64,000 bases of DNA from Brevibacillus centrosporus. GTDB taxonomy: Bacteria; Bacillota; Bacilli; Brevibacillales; Brevibacillaceae. Made by a program: the position numbers and the translations under genes. Of this stretch, positions 27,500-35,940 are shown piece by piece. Every line of letters starts with the position of its first letter. Positions within the stretch are counted from its first letter, which is position 1. Location of the stretch: NCBI RefSeq assembly GCF_003710815.1, contig NZ_RHHP01000003.1, forward strand, positions 62,001 to 126,000, in the 5' to 3' direction. The notes under the pieces were generated by a model, which saw nothing but the letters and a program-made list of their open reading frames with translations, was not told the DNA's origin and searched no databases.

Positions 27500-28438
27500 C
27501 TACAGCTTGCGAAGTTTTACACTCTGCACCATATGATCCTGCCCCTTATCGAGAATCAGCTGCGCACGGACACGGGTTGGCAAAATATTTTGGCGGAGAT
27601 TGGCTCCGTTGATTTCTTGCCAGATGCCTGTCGCGACTTCCGTAGCTTCTTCATCAGAGAGGCTCGCATAGCGGCGGAAGTAGGAGGATGGATTGGAAAA
27701 CGCCGTCTGCCGCAGCAGCTTGAAGCGCTCGACGTACCAATGGCGAATATCTTTTTCATCGGCATGAACGTAAATTGTAAAGTCAAAGAAATCGGAAACG
27801 ATCACTTCCGAGATGCGCTGATCTTTATCCGTATCTCTTGGCGGCTGCAGCACGTTCAGCCCTTCGACGATCAGGATGTCGGGCTGGCGAACCATTTGCC
27901 ATTCGTCAGGGACAATATCGTAAACCAAATGAGAATATACAGGTGCTTTTACTTCTGGAATCCCTGACTTCACATCGGACAGGAAACGTATGAACTTGCG
28001 CAAGTCATAGCTTTCGGGGAAACCTTTGCGTTTCATGATCCCCCGCTCTTCCAGCACACGGTTTGGATACAAAAAACCGTCTGTCGTCACCAGATCTACC
28101 TTGGGGTGGTTTGGCCAGCGGGACAGCAGCGTTTGCAGAATCCGCGCAGTCGTGCTTTTGCCTACAGCCACGCTGCCGGCAATCCCGATAATAAACGGGA
28201 CTTTCCCGTCTTGATTCCCAAGAAACATATGGGTCGCCTGGTACAGCTCCTGAGTGGCACCTACATGCAAATTGAGCAGGCGTGAAAGAGGCAAGTAAAT
28301 CTCCGCTACTTCTGTCATGGAAATATTCTCGTTCACGCCCTGCAAACAGGCTAGTTCCTCGTCAGATATGGTTAGCGGCGTGGAAGCCCGCAGAGCTCTC
28401 CACTGCTCGCGGTTAAACGTAACGTATGGTGATGCCAT
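27500..28438 (-). CDS. coaA: Pantothenate kinase, type I
   Basis: About 312 residues. The P-loop is [17 protein letters not shown] near residue 95; [20 protein letters not shown] and [14 protein letters not shown] are signatures of the bacterial type I enzyme. It phosphorylates pantothenate, the first step of coenzyme A synthesis. I chose the ATG at 28438 ([13 protein letters not shown]), which matches the usual family start; an ATG at 28450 is closer to AGGAAAGG but poorly spaced. Confidence 0.95.
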   Translation of the reverse strand: MASPYVTFNREQWRALRASTPLTISDEELACLQGVNENISMTEVAEIYLPLSRLLNLHVGATQELYQATHMFLGNQDGKVPFIIGIAGSVAVGKSTTARILQTLLSRWPNHPKVDLVTTDGFLYPNRVLEERGIMKRKGFPESYDLRKFIRFLSDVKSGIPEVKAPVYSHLVYDIVPDEWQMVRQPDILIVEGLNVLQPPRDTDKDQRISEVIVSDFFDFTIYVHADEKDIRHWYVERFKLLRQTAFSNPSSYFRRYASLSDEEATEVATGIWQEINGANLRQNILPTRVRAQLILDKGQDHMVQSVKLRKL

Positions 28439-28462
28439 GGGAACGTACATCCTTTCCTGCAT

Positions 28463-28704
28463 GAAAGTGCTTTCTTTTTATCATCACACAGCTAGTTTAC
28501 ACCAGCGGACGACTCTTGGGAACAAGGGGGTTGTCCTCATTACCGCAGAAAAGCATTTTCACGATCGAGAAAACCTTGGATGGAGACTCATACTGGGAAG
28601 AGTGAACTCGCCTGATACCATGATCTTCCTATCTCTGCATAGTAAGTAAAACGCGGAAAGTGCACCGCGTCCTTTGGTTTGGTGGTCGGTGGGGCTGTAG
28701 TGGA
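28463..28704. other. Intergenic stretch upstream of coaA
   Basis: No convincing gene. It must contain the coaA promoter on the minus strand. The open frames crossing it have no ribosome binding sites or recognisable protein sequence. Confidence 0.5.
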
Positions 28705-28918
28705 GGAGCGGAAAAGGGAGAAAACGCTCCAGCTTCTTGGTTCCCTTGCTGAGGGGTCATTCCTGCACGGTTCCATGAAAAAAGGGAAACCGCGTCCAAA
28801 GTGGCGGATTCATGATGCTGTTCAGAAGTGGACGCTTAAAACCGTGTTTCTCTTTTTTCATTCCACCTCGGCCGGGCCCCAAAGATCTTCGCTTTTTTCT
28901 CCCTTTTCCTCGTCCAGC
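28705..28918. repeat. Large fold-back (imperfect inverted repeat) element
   Basis: The left arm contains GGAAAAGGGAGAAAA (28710 onward), then CATGAAAAAAGGGAAAC and CGCGTCC (28774-28797). The right arm, read as its reverse complement, has the same blocks in the same order: GGAAAAGGGAGAAAA, AATGAAAAAAGAGAAAC, then AAGCGTCC. A loop of about 30 bases at 28798-28828 joins them. Such a structure suits a MITE-like or fold-back element or a long structured RNA; it contains no credible gene. Confidence 0.65.
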
Positions 28919-28951
28919 TTTTCCTCTCCCTGCCTTCTTAATGATTTACAC

Positions 28952-28985
28952 AAATAACCGTTAGGGTTTACCCTAACGGTTATTT
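28952..28985. terminator. Perfect 16-bp hairpin terminator
   Basis: AAATAACCGTTAGGGT and ACCCTAACGGTTATTT are perfect reverse complements separated by two bases. It lies 5 bases after the stop codon of a degraded minus-strand frame. Confidence 0.8.
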
Positions 28986-28990
28986 ATTCT

Positions 28991-29160
28991 TTAGCGGATA
29001 TCTGAAAGCTGGTATTCATAACTATGCACCCCCTTGCAATATTCAGGATACATGAGACTTCCGCACAGCTCGTAGCCGAATTGAAGTAGCACTGTAGGAT
29101 CTCATTCGTCCGTTGCTTGAAAGCTCCGAACAACTCCCAACGCGATTTCTCCAGTTTCAT
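28991..29160 (-). pseudogene. Possible remnant of a small gene with a one-base frameshift
   Basis: From ATG at 29160 one frame reads MKLEKSRWELFGAFKQRTNE. A second frame, offset by one base, reads VLLQFGYELCGSLMYPEYCK, GVHSYEYQLSDIR to a TAA at 28991, followed at once by a strong terminator. The presence of the terminator and sensible composition on both sides suggest a decayed or frameshifted coding sequence. No family recognised and no good ribosome binding site before the ATG, so this is tentative. Confidence 0.3.
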
Positions 29161-29206
29161 AGCACATCAAGAATAATAGTTGACGAATTCGTTCTCTCTT
29201 GCTTCC

Positions 29207-29270
29207 TTAGGAGACTGTTGAAAAAGGGCCAGCCCTGTAGCTATCCCAAATTTTATAAATTCCTATACGT
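29207..29270. repeat. Diverged interspersed repeat (copy C)
   Basis: It ends in TTTTATAAATTCCTATACG, close to the 3' ends of family B (CTTATAAATTCCTACACG and CTTATAAATTCTTATACG). The 5' part, TTAGGAGACTGTTGAAAAAG, differs from the other copies. Plus orientation. Treated as a diverged or chimeric member. Confidence 0.5.
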
Positions 29271-29331
29271 TGAAAAAGACAAGCCAATACCAGCACTACC
29301 TGGCATCAGCTCGCCTTTTTGTCCCTCACGA

Positions 29332-29778
29332 TTATTTGCCTAAAAACGATTTCAGCATCCAGACGTGTTTTTCCAGCGTCTCAGTCATGCCTAAAAACAT
29401 GTCGCCTGTGGCTTCGTCATCAGCCGCCTCAGCAGCTGTGATTCCTTCTTTCAGTTCACTGACCATAGTCGTAAAGTCGCTTACGACCGCTTGCACCATT
29501 TGGTCAGCAGACTCTCCACCAGCTGCTTCCTTGATGGACGCGTTCTCCATACAGGATTTCATCGTCGAGACAGGCTTACCTCCGACAGCCAAAAGGCGTT
29601 CTGCCAGATCATCCACGTACTGGGCGGCTTCGTTGTAAAGCTCCTCGAACTTGGCATGCAGCGTAAAAAAATTCGGGCCTTGCACATACCAGTGAAAGTG
29701 ATGGAGCTTTATATACATCACCGACCAGTTGGCCACCTGTTTGTTCAATACCTCAGTCACAGGACGGGTCATCGTCAT
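29332..29778 (-). CDS. dps: Dps family DNA-protecting ferritin
   Basis: About 148 residues. Ferroxidase-site motifs: LHHFHWYVQGPNFFTLHAKF near residue 25 and YNEAAQYVDDLAERLLAVGG near 48, characteristic of Dps/MrgA. The protein stores iron and protects DNA against peroxide. ATG at 29778 was chosen, though a TTG two codons upstream has better spacing from AAGGTG. Monocistronic. Confidence 0.95.
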   Translation of the reverse strand: MTMTRPVTEVLNKQVANWSVMYIKLHHFHWYVQGPNFFTLHAKFEELYNEAAQYVDDLAERLLAVGGKPVSTMKSCMENASIKEAAGGESADQMVQAVVSDFTTMVSELKEGITAAEAADDEATGDMFLGMTETLEKHVWMLKSFLGK

Positions 29779-29876
29779 GCTCAAAGAGACGCACCTTCTT
29801 TCCATGGGAATAGGTAGATCGTCTGTATTGTGCCGCCGTCCACCCCCAGATATACTCGTTATCCTCTGGGAGCCGT

Positions 29877-31094
29877 TTACTTTTCCGTCTGCAGACGCTT
29901 TGCGCGCTCCTGCAAAAAGGTCATGGCATTGAAGGCTTGCATCGCTGCTCCGACAGCCAGGCTCTTTTCATCCAGATCGAAGCGCGGGTGGTGCACCGGG
30001 TATACGCAATCCTTTTCCTCATTGCGTACGCCCAAATGGTAAAAGGCACTCGGAACATGCTCCGCAAAGAAAGCGAAGTCCTCTACTCCCATCATCGGAA
30101 AATCGTTTACGCGAACGTTTTCTGCCCCTAGCAGCGCTTCCCCGCAGCGTTTTACCTGATCCACCATTTCACTGTCATTGATCAGAGAGGTGTACCCTTC
30201 CTCGAAGAAAACATCTGCCTCGCCCCCCAGGCTGCGTGCTGTCAAATCGGCTACCTCGCACACGCGCTCTTTTACAAAAGCCCGGACGTTCTTATCCAGT
30301 GTGCGGATCGTTCCCGTCAGCTTCACTTCCTGCGCCAAAATATTCGATGCCGTGCCGCCGGAGATGACGCCCAAGGTAATCACTGCTGCCTCACGCGGAT
30401 CTACGTTGCGACTGACAATGGTCTGCAGAGCTGTGATCACATGAGCCGCAATCACGATGGCATCCTTCCCTTTATGCGGATAGGCGCCATGTCCGTTCTC
30501 TCCACGCACCGTGATATGCAGATCGTCCGATGCAGCATTCATCTGCCCGTATTTCACGGCGATTTTCCCCACCGGCAGATCAGCTGAGACGTGCAGGCCG
30601 AAAGCAGCCTCGACGCGCGGATTTTCCAGCACGCCCTCACGAATCATCGGCAATGCTCCGCCTACCGTTTCCTCAGCCGGCTGGAAGAACAGTTTGACGA
30701 CTCCTGCCAGCTCCTGCTTGGAATCGTTCAGAATCCGCGCCGCTCCCAAAAGGCAGGTCATGTGGGCGTCGTGTCCGCAGGCGTGCATTTTTCCTTGAAC
30801 CTTCGAGCGGTAGGGCGTCTCGTTGCGTTCATCAATCGGCAGGGCATCCATGTCCCCGCGAAGCGCGACGACCGCGCCAGTCATCGCCCCTTCGATCAGC
30901 CCGACGACTCCCGTGCCAGCGGACTTGTAATAAGGAATCCCCATTTCCTCCAGGTAACGAATGATCTGCTCTTGTGTGCGGAACTCCTCCATGCCAAATT
31001 CGGGGTACTGGTGAAAATCACGGCGAACCTCTGTCAGCCACGGTAAAATCTCCTGCGCTTGTCGCCAAATGCGAGCGGTTTGTTCTGTACTCAT
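29877..31094 (-). CDS. M20 family amidohydrolase (N-acyl amino acid/peptide amidase)
   Basis: About 405 residues of the M20D subfamily: RRDFHQYPEFGMEEFRT near residue 24, LRGDMDALPIDE near 72, MHACGHDAHMTCLLGAARIL near 100, FFQPAEETVGGALPMI near 130, and DFAFFAEHVPSAFYHLG near 360. The ATG at 31094 overlaps the TGA of the upstream LD-carboxypeptidase gene (ATGA), indicating translational coupling. In the operon with a peptide-binding protein and LD-carboxypeptidase it probably cleaves an imported peptide or N-acyl amino acid. Confidence 0.92.
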   Translation of the reverse strand: MSTEQTARIWRQAQEILPWLTEVRRDFHQYPEFGMEEFRTQEQIIRYLEEMGIPYYKSAGTGVVGLIEGAMTGAVVALRGDMDALPIDERNETPYRSKVQGKMHACGHDAHMTCLLGAARILNDSKQELAGVVKLFFQPAEETVGGALPMIREGVLENPRVEAAFGLHVSADLPVGKIAVKYGQMNAASDDLHITVRGENGHGAYPHKGKDAIVIAAHVITALQTIVSRNVDPREAAVITLGVISGGTASNILAQEVKLTGTIRTLDKNVRAFVKERVCEVADLTARSLGGEADVFFEEGYTSLINDSEMVDQVKRCGEALLGAENVRVNDFPMMGVEDFAFFAEHVPSAFYHLGVRNEEKDCVYPVHHPRFDLDEKSLAVGAAMQAFNAMTFLQERAKRLQTEK

Positions 31095-32020
31095 ACCGTC
31101 ACACTCTCCTCGATCGTCAATTCGCAGCCCGTTGCATCCAGACTTGCTTCCACCCCGAAAGGCAGAGCCATATTGGTCGTGCCGTGTCCGATCTGCACAT
31201 TCCAGAGCGTAGGTTTTCCATACGGTACGACGATGTTTTGAAAGACATCCAGAACGCTGAAGCCGTCCCGTTTTTTCGGCAAGCAATCCGTCCACGTCCC
31301 GATGATCACCCCTGCGCAATCGTCGAACAAGCCGCCAAGAGCCAGCTGTGTCAGCATGCGATCGATTCGGTACGGCTCCTCGTCGATATCTTCGAGAAAC
31401 AGCAGCTTTCCTTTTGTATCCACTTGGTAAGGGGTGCCCATCAATGCAGCGACCAATGCCAGATTTCCACCCACGACCTGACCGCTTGCCTGACCTTCCA
31501 CCAGACACGAGATCTCTTCACCTGGCGGGTTGACGATTTTTCCCAATGGCTCTGGACGTGTCATCGCGCGCAGCAAGTATTGCTTGGTCCAGTCGTTCAG
31601 ACCGTGTGCAATATCAGAGGTCGCCATCGGGCCGTGCAGCGTTGCCAGACTCGCATGCTGCCCAAATGCCGAATGCAGGGCAGTAATATCGCTATAGCCG
31701 ATGAACAGCTTTGGGTTTTGCGCGATTAAATCGTAATCGAGGTAGTTCAGGATTTGAGGAGCCCCATATCCGCCCCGCATGCACATGATTCCGTCTACTT
31801 CCTCATCCGCAAACATCGCATTCAGCTCAAACGCGCGCTGCTGGGGAGTTCCTGCAAGATAGCCTCCATACGTTTCCCGGCATGTACCGGAGACTTTCAC
31901 CTTGAACCCGAAGTCCTCCAAGGCTGCTATCGATTTGACGAGCACTTCTTCTGTCGCCGGACTCGAAGTGGCAACTACTCCAATCGTGTCACCTGCACGC
32001 AACGCTTTTCCTTTGTTCAT
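31091..32020 (-). CDS. LD-carboxypeptidase (S66 family, LdcA/YkfA-like)
   Basis: A 309-residue S66 serine peptidase. RGGYGAPQILNYLDYD near residue 80, then IGYSDITALHSAFG near 105 with the catalytic serine, and LLFLEDIDEEPYRIDRML with the catalytic Glu region are family hallmarks. Such enzymes remove the terminal D-alanine of murein tetrapeptides. It lies 15 bases after the oligopeptide-binding protein gene, an arrangement that recalls the B. subtilis dpp-ykf murein-peptide locus. Confidence 0.93.
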   Translation of the reverse strand: MNKGKALRAGDTIGVVATSSPATEEVLVKSIAALEDFGFKVKVSGTCRETYGGYLAGTPQQRAFELNAMFADEEVDGIMCMRGGYGAPQILNYLDYDLIAQNPKLFIGYSDITALHSAFGQHASLATLHGPMATSDIAHGLNDWTKQYLLRAMTRPEPLGKIVNPPGEEISCLVEGQASGQVVGGNLALVAALMGTPYQVDTKGKLLFLEDIDEEPYRIDRMLTQLALGGLFDDCAGVIIGTWTDCLPKKRDGFSVLDVFQNIVVPYGKPTLWNVQIGHGTTNMALPFGVEASLDATGCELTIEESVTV

Positions 32021-32035
32021 CCCGCATTTCTCCTC

Positions 32036-33676
32036 TTAGTCCATATATGCCCATTTGAAGTCGATTTTGCCGAGTGGATGGATTCGCACACCTTTGACCT
32101 TGTCGCTCTGCACCCAGGTGTTTACGTCGCTGAAAATGCCTGTTACCGGCATTTCCTCCATCAACAACGCTTCGGCTTCCAACAGGATTTGGGCTCGTTT
32201 TTCTGCATCTGACTCTGCGTATGCCTTTTGTATCAGCCCGGAATAGGCGGGGCTGTGCCAGCGCGTAATGTTGGTTGCGCTGTACTTATCTTTGAACTTC
32301 TGCAAAAAGTTGATCGGGTCGTTGTAATCCGCTGCCCAGCCAGATCGGGTGATCGCAAACTTGCCTTGCTCCTGATCGTCCAGATATACCTTGGTCTCTT
32401 TGTTTAGCAGCTTGACCTCCACACCCAGGACGTTTTTCCATTTTGCCTGCAGCGTTTCTGCGATGGCCTTGTTTCGATCGGACGTATTGTAGAGATAAGT
32501 GATCGGCGGGAGCTTCGTGATGCCGAGCTCCCGCATTCCTTCGGCCAACAGCCTTTTCGCCTCTTCGGGTTGATTGTCTGCAAAAAAACCGTCTGGCTTC
32601 AGACTGGCCGTGTACGCGGTAATGCCCATCAACGGCTTTTGGCCTGCCTGACCGATATACTCGGCAATCTCTTGCCGGTTGATGGCATAGGCAAAGGCTT
32701 TACGTATTTTCGCATTCGTAAATGGTGGACGCTCGGCATTGAAGCGCAGGTAGTAGGAACTGGCCTTTGCCTGGCTCCTCAGCCTGCCTTCCCGCTTGAG
32801 AGGCTCTACAGCATCGACAGGCAGTGCGCTGATCGGACCTCCCGCCCAGTCGAGATCGCCATTTTCAAACATGGCAAGCTCTGTGCTGGGATCCGCAATC
32901 ATGGAGAACTCGATTCGCGCAAGCTTCACGACATCCTTTTCCCAATAGGTGTCGCTCTTTGTCAGGACGATTTTATTCTTATGCTCCCACGCTGCAAGCC
33001 TGAACGGTCCATTGCTGACCAGCGTCTTCGGGTCGTTCGCCCATTTTTCATTGGCCTGCACCGTCTCTTGGTGAATCGCCGGAAGAAAAGCAGCTGTGGT
33101 CGAAAAAAACGGAGAAGGATGCTCCAGCCTGACCTGCAGTGTCTTGTCGTCGAGTGCCTTGACCCCTACCTCCTCCGCTTTTGCCTTTCCCATCGTAAAC
33201 GCCTGCCCATTTTTCAGGACATAGTACCGATAGGAAGCTGGCGATCCTGTCTTCGGGTCCAGTGCATGCTTCCAAGCAAATTCAAAATCGTGAGCCGTGA
33301 CTCTATCACCGTTCGTCCATCTAGCGTCTCTGAGCGTAAAGGTATAGGTCAGCTTATCAGCAGAAACCTCCATGCCTGAGGCCATCGATAAGATCGGCTC
33401 CCCTTTGTCGTTCAATCGTGTCAGTCCGTCAAAAATAGCGTAGATAATCGCTCCAGAGGTAGAATCCTCCGCAAAGGTAGGATCGAGCGTTGCTGGCTCC
33501 TCCGCGTTCATACGCAGCACTTGCGGCACGCTTTTCTCAGGCTCCCTCTGCTCTGCAGCTGGCGAATGAGAGAGAGGGGATGCCGCAGCGTGTGCTGCTC
33601 CATCACCTGCCATGCTCGCTATCAGCAAGGTCGCCATGATGCTTCCAGAACGAATCAAGGTAAATAGAAACGACAA
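32036..33676 (-). CDS. Oligopeptide ABC transporter substrate-binding protein (OppA/DppE family), no lipobox
   Basis: About 546 residues of the SBP_bac_5 family: EEPATLDPTFAEDSTSGAII near the mature start, DGLTRLNDKGEPI, WTNGDRVTAHDFEFAWKHAL and the C-terminal WAADYNDPINFLQKF. I prefer the TTG at 33676, which stands 7 bases behind AAGAGGG; the in-frame ATG at 33694 would leave almost no leader after the predicted sigma-54 start site. The N-terminus (LIRSGSIMATLLIASMAG then GAAHAA) is a signal peptide with an Ala-x-Ala site but no lipobox cysteine, unusual for a Gram-positive binding protein. No permease or ATPase genes are adjacent. Confidence 0.92.
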   Translation of the reverse strand: MSFLFTLIRSGSIMATLLIASMAGDGAAHAAASPLSHSPAAEQREPEKSVPQVLRMNAEEPATLDPTFAEDSTSGAIIYAIFDGLTRLNDKGEPILSMASGMEVSADKLTYTFTLRDARWTNGDRVTAHDFEFAWKHALDPKTGSPASYRYYVLKNGQAFTMGKAKAEEVGVKALDDKTLQVRLEHPSPFFSTTAAFLPAIHQETVQANEKWANDPKTLVSNGPFRLAAWEHKNKIVLTKSDTYWEKDVVKLARIEFSMIADPSTELAMFENGDLDWAGGPISALPVDAVEPLKREGRLRSQAKASSYYLRFNAERPPFTNAKIRKAFAYAINRQEIAEYIGQAGQKPLMGITAYTASLKPDGFFADNQPEEAKRLLAEGMRELGITKLPPITYLYNTSDRNKAIAETLQAKWKNVLGVEVKLLNKETKVYLDDQEQGKFAITRSGWAADYNDPINFLQKFKDKYSATNITRWHSPAYSGLIQKAYAESDAEKRAQILLEAEALLMEEMPVTGIFSDVNTWVQSDKVKGVRIHPLGKIDFKWAYMD

Positions 33677-33708
33677 GTCATCCCTCTTTTCCATGATTAC
33701 TGTTTCAA

Positions 33709-33729
33709 TTTTGCAAAAACGATGCCAAT
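33709..33729 (-). promoter_or_regulatory. Sigma-54 (-24/-12) promoter
   Basis: On the minus strand TTGGCATCGTTTTTGCA places GG and GC exactly ten bases apart, as in the sigma-54 consensus TGGCAC-N5-TTGCA. Transcription would start near 33700, just before the binding-protein gene. The neighbouring gene encodes a sigma-54 activator, which strengthens the call. Confidence 0.85.
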
Positions 33730-33765
33730 CCGAATTCCTTTTGATTCGTGATCAGCCTATTCAAC

Positions 33766-33838
33766 GGAGAATACGGATTCTCCCAAACGCCCGGTCAGCT
33801 TGTAGTTTCTCACTATTCCACGCTGAATACGACTATTC
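33766..33838. promoter_or_regulatory. Candidate upstream activator sites for the sigma-54 activator
   Basis: GGAGAATACGGATTCTCC (33766-33783) is a perfect inverted repeat. TATTC/GAATA half-sites recur at 33814-33818, 33825-33829 and 33834-33838, the last two forming GAATACGACTATTC. Both repeats share a GAATACG core. They lie 40-110 bases upstream of the -24 element, the expected place for enhancer sites. Confidence 0.65.
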
Positions 33839-35203
33839 ACGAGAGAATACCCATTTACGCAGCTTTCGACTGGCAGAAGGCTGGCTGATTCCGAGCGCTT
33901 CCGCTACCTTTATCGACGTCTTATGGATGTCAAAGGCGCGCTGCATCAGCTGCTTCTCCACCTCCTCCATCGCTTCCTGCATTTGCATGACCCGCTCCAC
34001 CTTTATTCCCTGACTCGCACTCGCCTCCTGAGCATGGATGTATCGCGGGATCTGGGCCGGGGTGATCACCTCTTCATGCGAAGTCACAACCAGTCTCTCC
34101 ACCACATTTTCCAGCTCGCGAACATTTCCGGGCCAGTCGTAGTCCTCAAGGATGCGGTAGCACTGGTCGCTGAGCTGCCGATCCAGGCTGTACTTTTCGG
34201 AAAAGACGCCGAGAAAGTAATGAACGAGCACGGGAATTTCTTCTCTTCGTTCTCGCAGCGGCGGGATCTCCAGCGGCACGACGTGAATCCGGTAGTACAG
34301 ATCTTCGCGAAACTTGCCGTCCCTCACCATCTGCCGCAGGTTTTTATTCGTTGCCGTGATCAGCTTGACGTCCACTTTTCTCGGTACGGAGCTGCCAATC
34401 GGGGTGATCATTTTCTCTTGCAGTACCGTCAGCAGCTTCACTTGCAAATTGAGCGGAAGTTCACCAATCTCGTCCAAAAATAGAGTGCCCCCGTTCGCCT
34501 TTTCAATCAATCCTGATTTGCCGTCTTTATCCGCGCCTGTAAACGCCCCTTTTGCGTAGCCGAACAGCTCCGATTCCAGCAGCGTCTCCGGAATGGCACC
34601 ACAGTTGATATGCACAAAAGGCTTGTGCGTGCGGGGACTGCACTCATGAATGTATTTCGCGAGTACGCCTTTGCCGACGCCGGACTCTCCCAGCAGGATC
34701 ATGGAGGACTCCACCTGCGCTAGCTTTTCCGCCATAGCGGCAACCTGCTGCATGGAAGGGCTGCGGTAGATCAGAGCGGTATTTCCCTTTTGCCGCCCTC
34801 TCTCCTTGGTGATTTCACTTTGGTAAAGTGTCCCAATGTATTTGATTTCATTCAGCCCTTGCTCCAGCTTGTCCTGATCCGTGATGTCCACGTACGTATG
34901 CACGACCCCGCTTAAGCTGCCCTCCTGATCCCAGATCGGGGTTCCCTCCACGAAGAGCTTGCGGTTGCGGATGGTAGTCTGAATCGTTTGCACCTTTTTC
35001 CTGTCCCGAATCACACGCATGGTAATCGTGGGTAATAAGAGACCTTTGTGAAAAAAATCCTCGATGGGCTTGCCGAGCATATCCTGTGGATCGATGCCGA
35101 AGTACTCTGCATATCCGCTCGAGCAGTAGAGCGTCTTGCCTTGCGCGTCCGTGACATGGACCATGTCAAACAGCGAACCCAGGACGGCCTCATGATCGAT
35201 CAT
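33833..35203 (-). CDS. Sigma-54-dependent enhancer-binding protein (PAS-AAA-Fis)
   Basis: A 456-residue activator. An N-terminal PAS domain (about 1-120; GYAEYFGIDPQDMLGKPIED) precedes the AAA+ domain with Walker A GESGVGKG near 180, the sigma-54 contact ESELFGYAKGAFTGA near 225 and Walker B GGTLFLDEIGELP near 250. A Fis-type helix-turn-helix ends the protein (SIKVAEALGISQPSASRKLR). GGGAGGGGG precedes the ATG. It lies 20 bases after dctR-like and ends 156 bases before the peptide-binding protein gene, whose promoter is of sigma-54 type; it most likely activates that operon in response to a PAS-sensed signal. Confidence 0.94.
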   Translation of the reverse strand: MIDHEAVLGSLFDMVHVTDAQGKTLYCSSGYAEYFGIDPQDMLGKPIEDFFHKGLLLPTITMRVIRDRKKVQTIQTTIRNRKLFVEGTPIWDQEGSLSGVVHTYVDITDQDKLEQGLNEIKYIGTLYQSEITKERGRQKGNTALIYRSPSMQQVAAMAEKLAQVESSMILLGESGVGKGVLAKYIHECSPRTHKPFVHINCGAIPETLLESELFGYAKGAFTGADKDGKSGLIEKANGGTLFLDEIGELPLNLQVKLLTVLQEKMITPIGSSVPRKVDVKLITATNKNLRQMVRDGKFREDLYYRIHVVPLEIPPLRERREEIPVLVHYFLGVFSEKYSLDRQLSDQCYRILEDYDWPGNVRELENVVERLVVTSHEEVITPAQIPRYIHAQEASASQGIKVERVMQMQEAMEEVEKQLMQRAFDIHKTSIKVAEALGISQPSASRKLRKWVFSRE

Positions 35204-35223
35204 CTGGCTGCCCCCTCCCGTTA

Positions 35224-35940
35224 TTATTTGTGCACCTGGATGTAACGATTGGTCGGTCTGCCGATTCCACCGTAGCTGACGTCCAGTCGTACCTGTCCGA
35301 CCTTCACCAGATAGTCCAGATAGCGTCTGGCTGTTACCCGTGCGATCCCGACGCGCTCAGCTACCTCTTCGGCAGAGAGAGACTGGCTTTCCTCGGCCAA
35401 TTGACGTGCTATTTGATCCAGTGTAACAGCGTGCAATCCCTTGGGCAATGCCTCTGTTTCCCGAGCTGCATCGCCAGCTCGACCGGCCGGCTCGGACGTT
35501 TTGCGAAACAGGAGACGATCCACCTCCTCCTGCGAGGCAAAGCCGCCTTGTCCCAGCTGTAGACGGTACTGCCGGTACGATTCGAGAGATTGCCGAATCC
35601 GCTCGAACTGGAAGGGCTTGATGATGTAATCCACCGCTCCATTTCGCAGCATCGCCTGGATGGTCGGCTTGTCCTTTGCAGCGGTGATGACGATGACATC
35701 AACGGCCTCGTTATTGGCACGCAGCTGTGCCAGTGCTTTTAACCCGTCCTGGACAGGCATGAACACATCCATGACAACCAGATCGGGCGACAGCTCCCCA
35801 ACCAGCCTCACTCCCTCTGCGCCATTTCCGGCAACGCCCACAACCTGATAGCCTGCGACACGCTCGATGAACTGCGTATTGATTTCCTGCACCATCGGAT
35901 CATCCTCGATGACGACTACCCGTATCACTTCCTCTTTCAC
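35224..35940 (-). CDS. dctR: Response regulator, CitB/DctR family
   Basis: A 238-residue response regulator. The receiver has VIEDDPMV at the start and the phosphoacceptor in SPDLVVMDVFMPVQDG (Asp near residue 55), with VDYIIKPFQFERI. The C-terminal helix-turn-helix (LSAEEVAERVGIARVTARRY) is of the CitT/MalR/DctR type. The start GTG overlaps the kinase stop by 4 bases. With the adjacent DctS-type kinase and divergent DctB-type binding protein it matches the B. subtilis C4-dicarboxylate system. Confidence 0.88.
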   Translation of the reverse strand: MKEEVIRVVVIEDDPMVQEINTQFIERVAGYQVVGVAGNGAEGVRLVGELSPDLVVMDVFMPVQDGLKALAQLRANNEAVDVIVITAAKDKPTIQAMLRNGAVDYIIKPFQFERIRQSLESYRQYRLQLGQGGFASQEEVDRLLFRKTSEPAGRAGDAARETEALPKGLHAVTLDQIARQLAEESQSLSAEEVAERVGIARVTARRYLDYLVKVGQVRLDVSYGGIGRPTNRYIQVHK

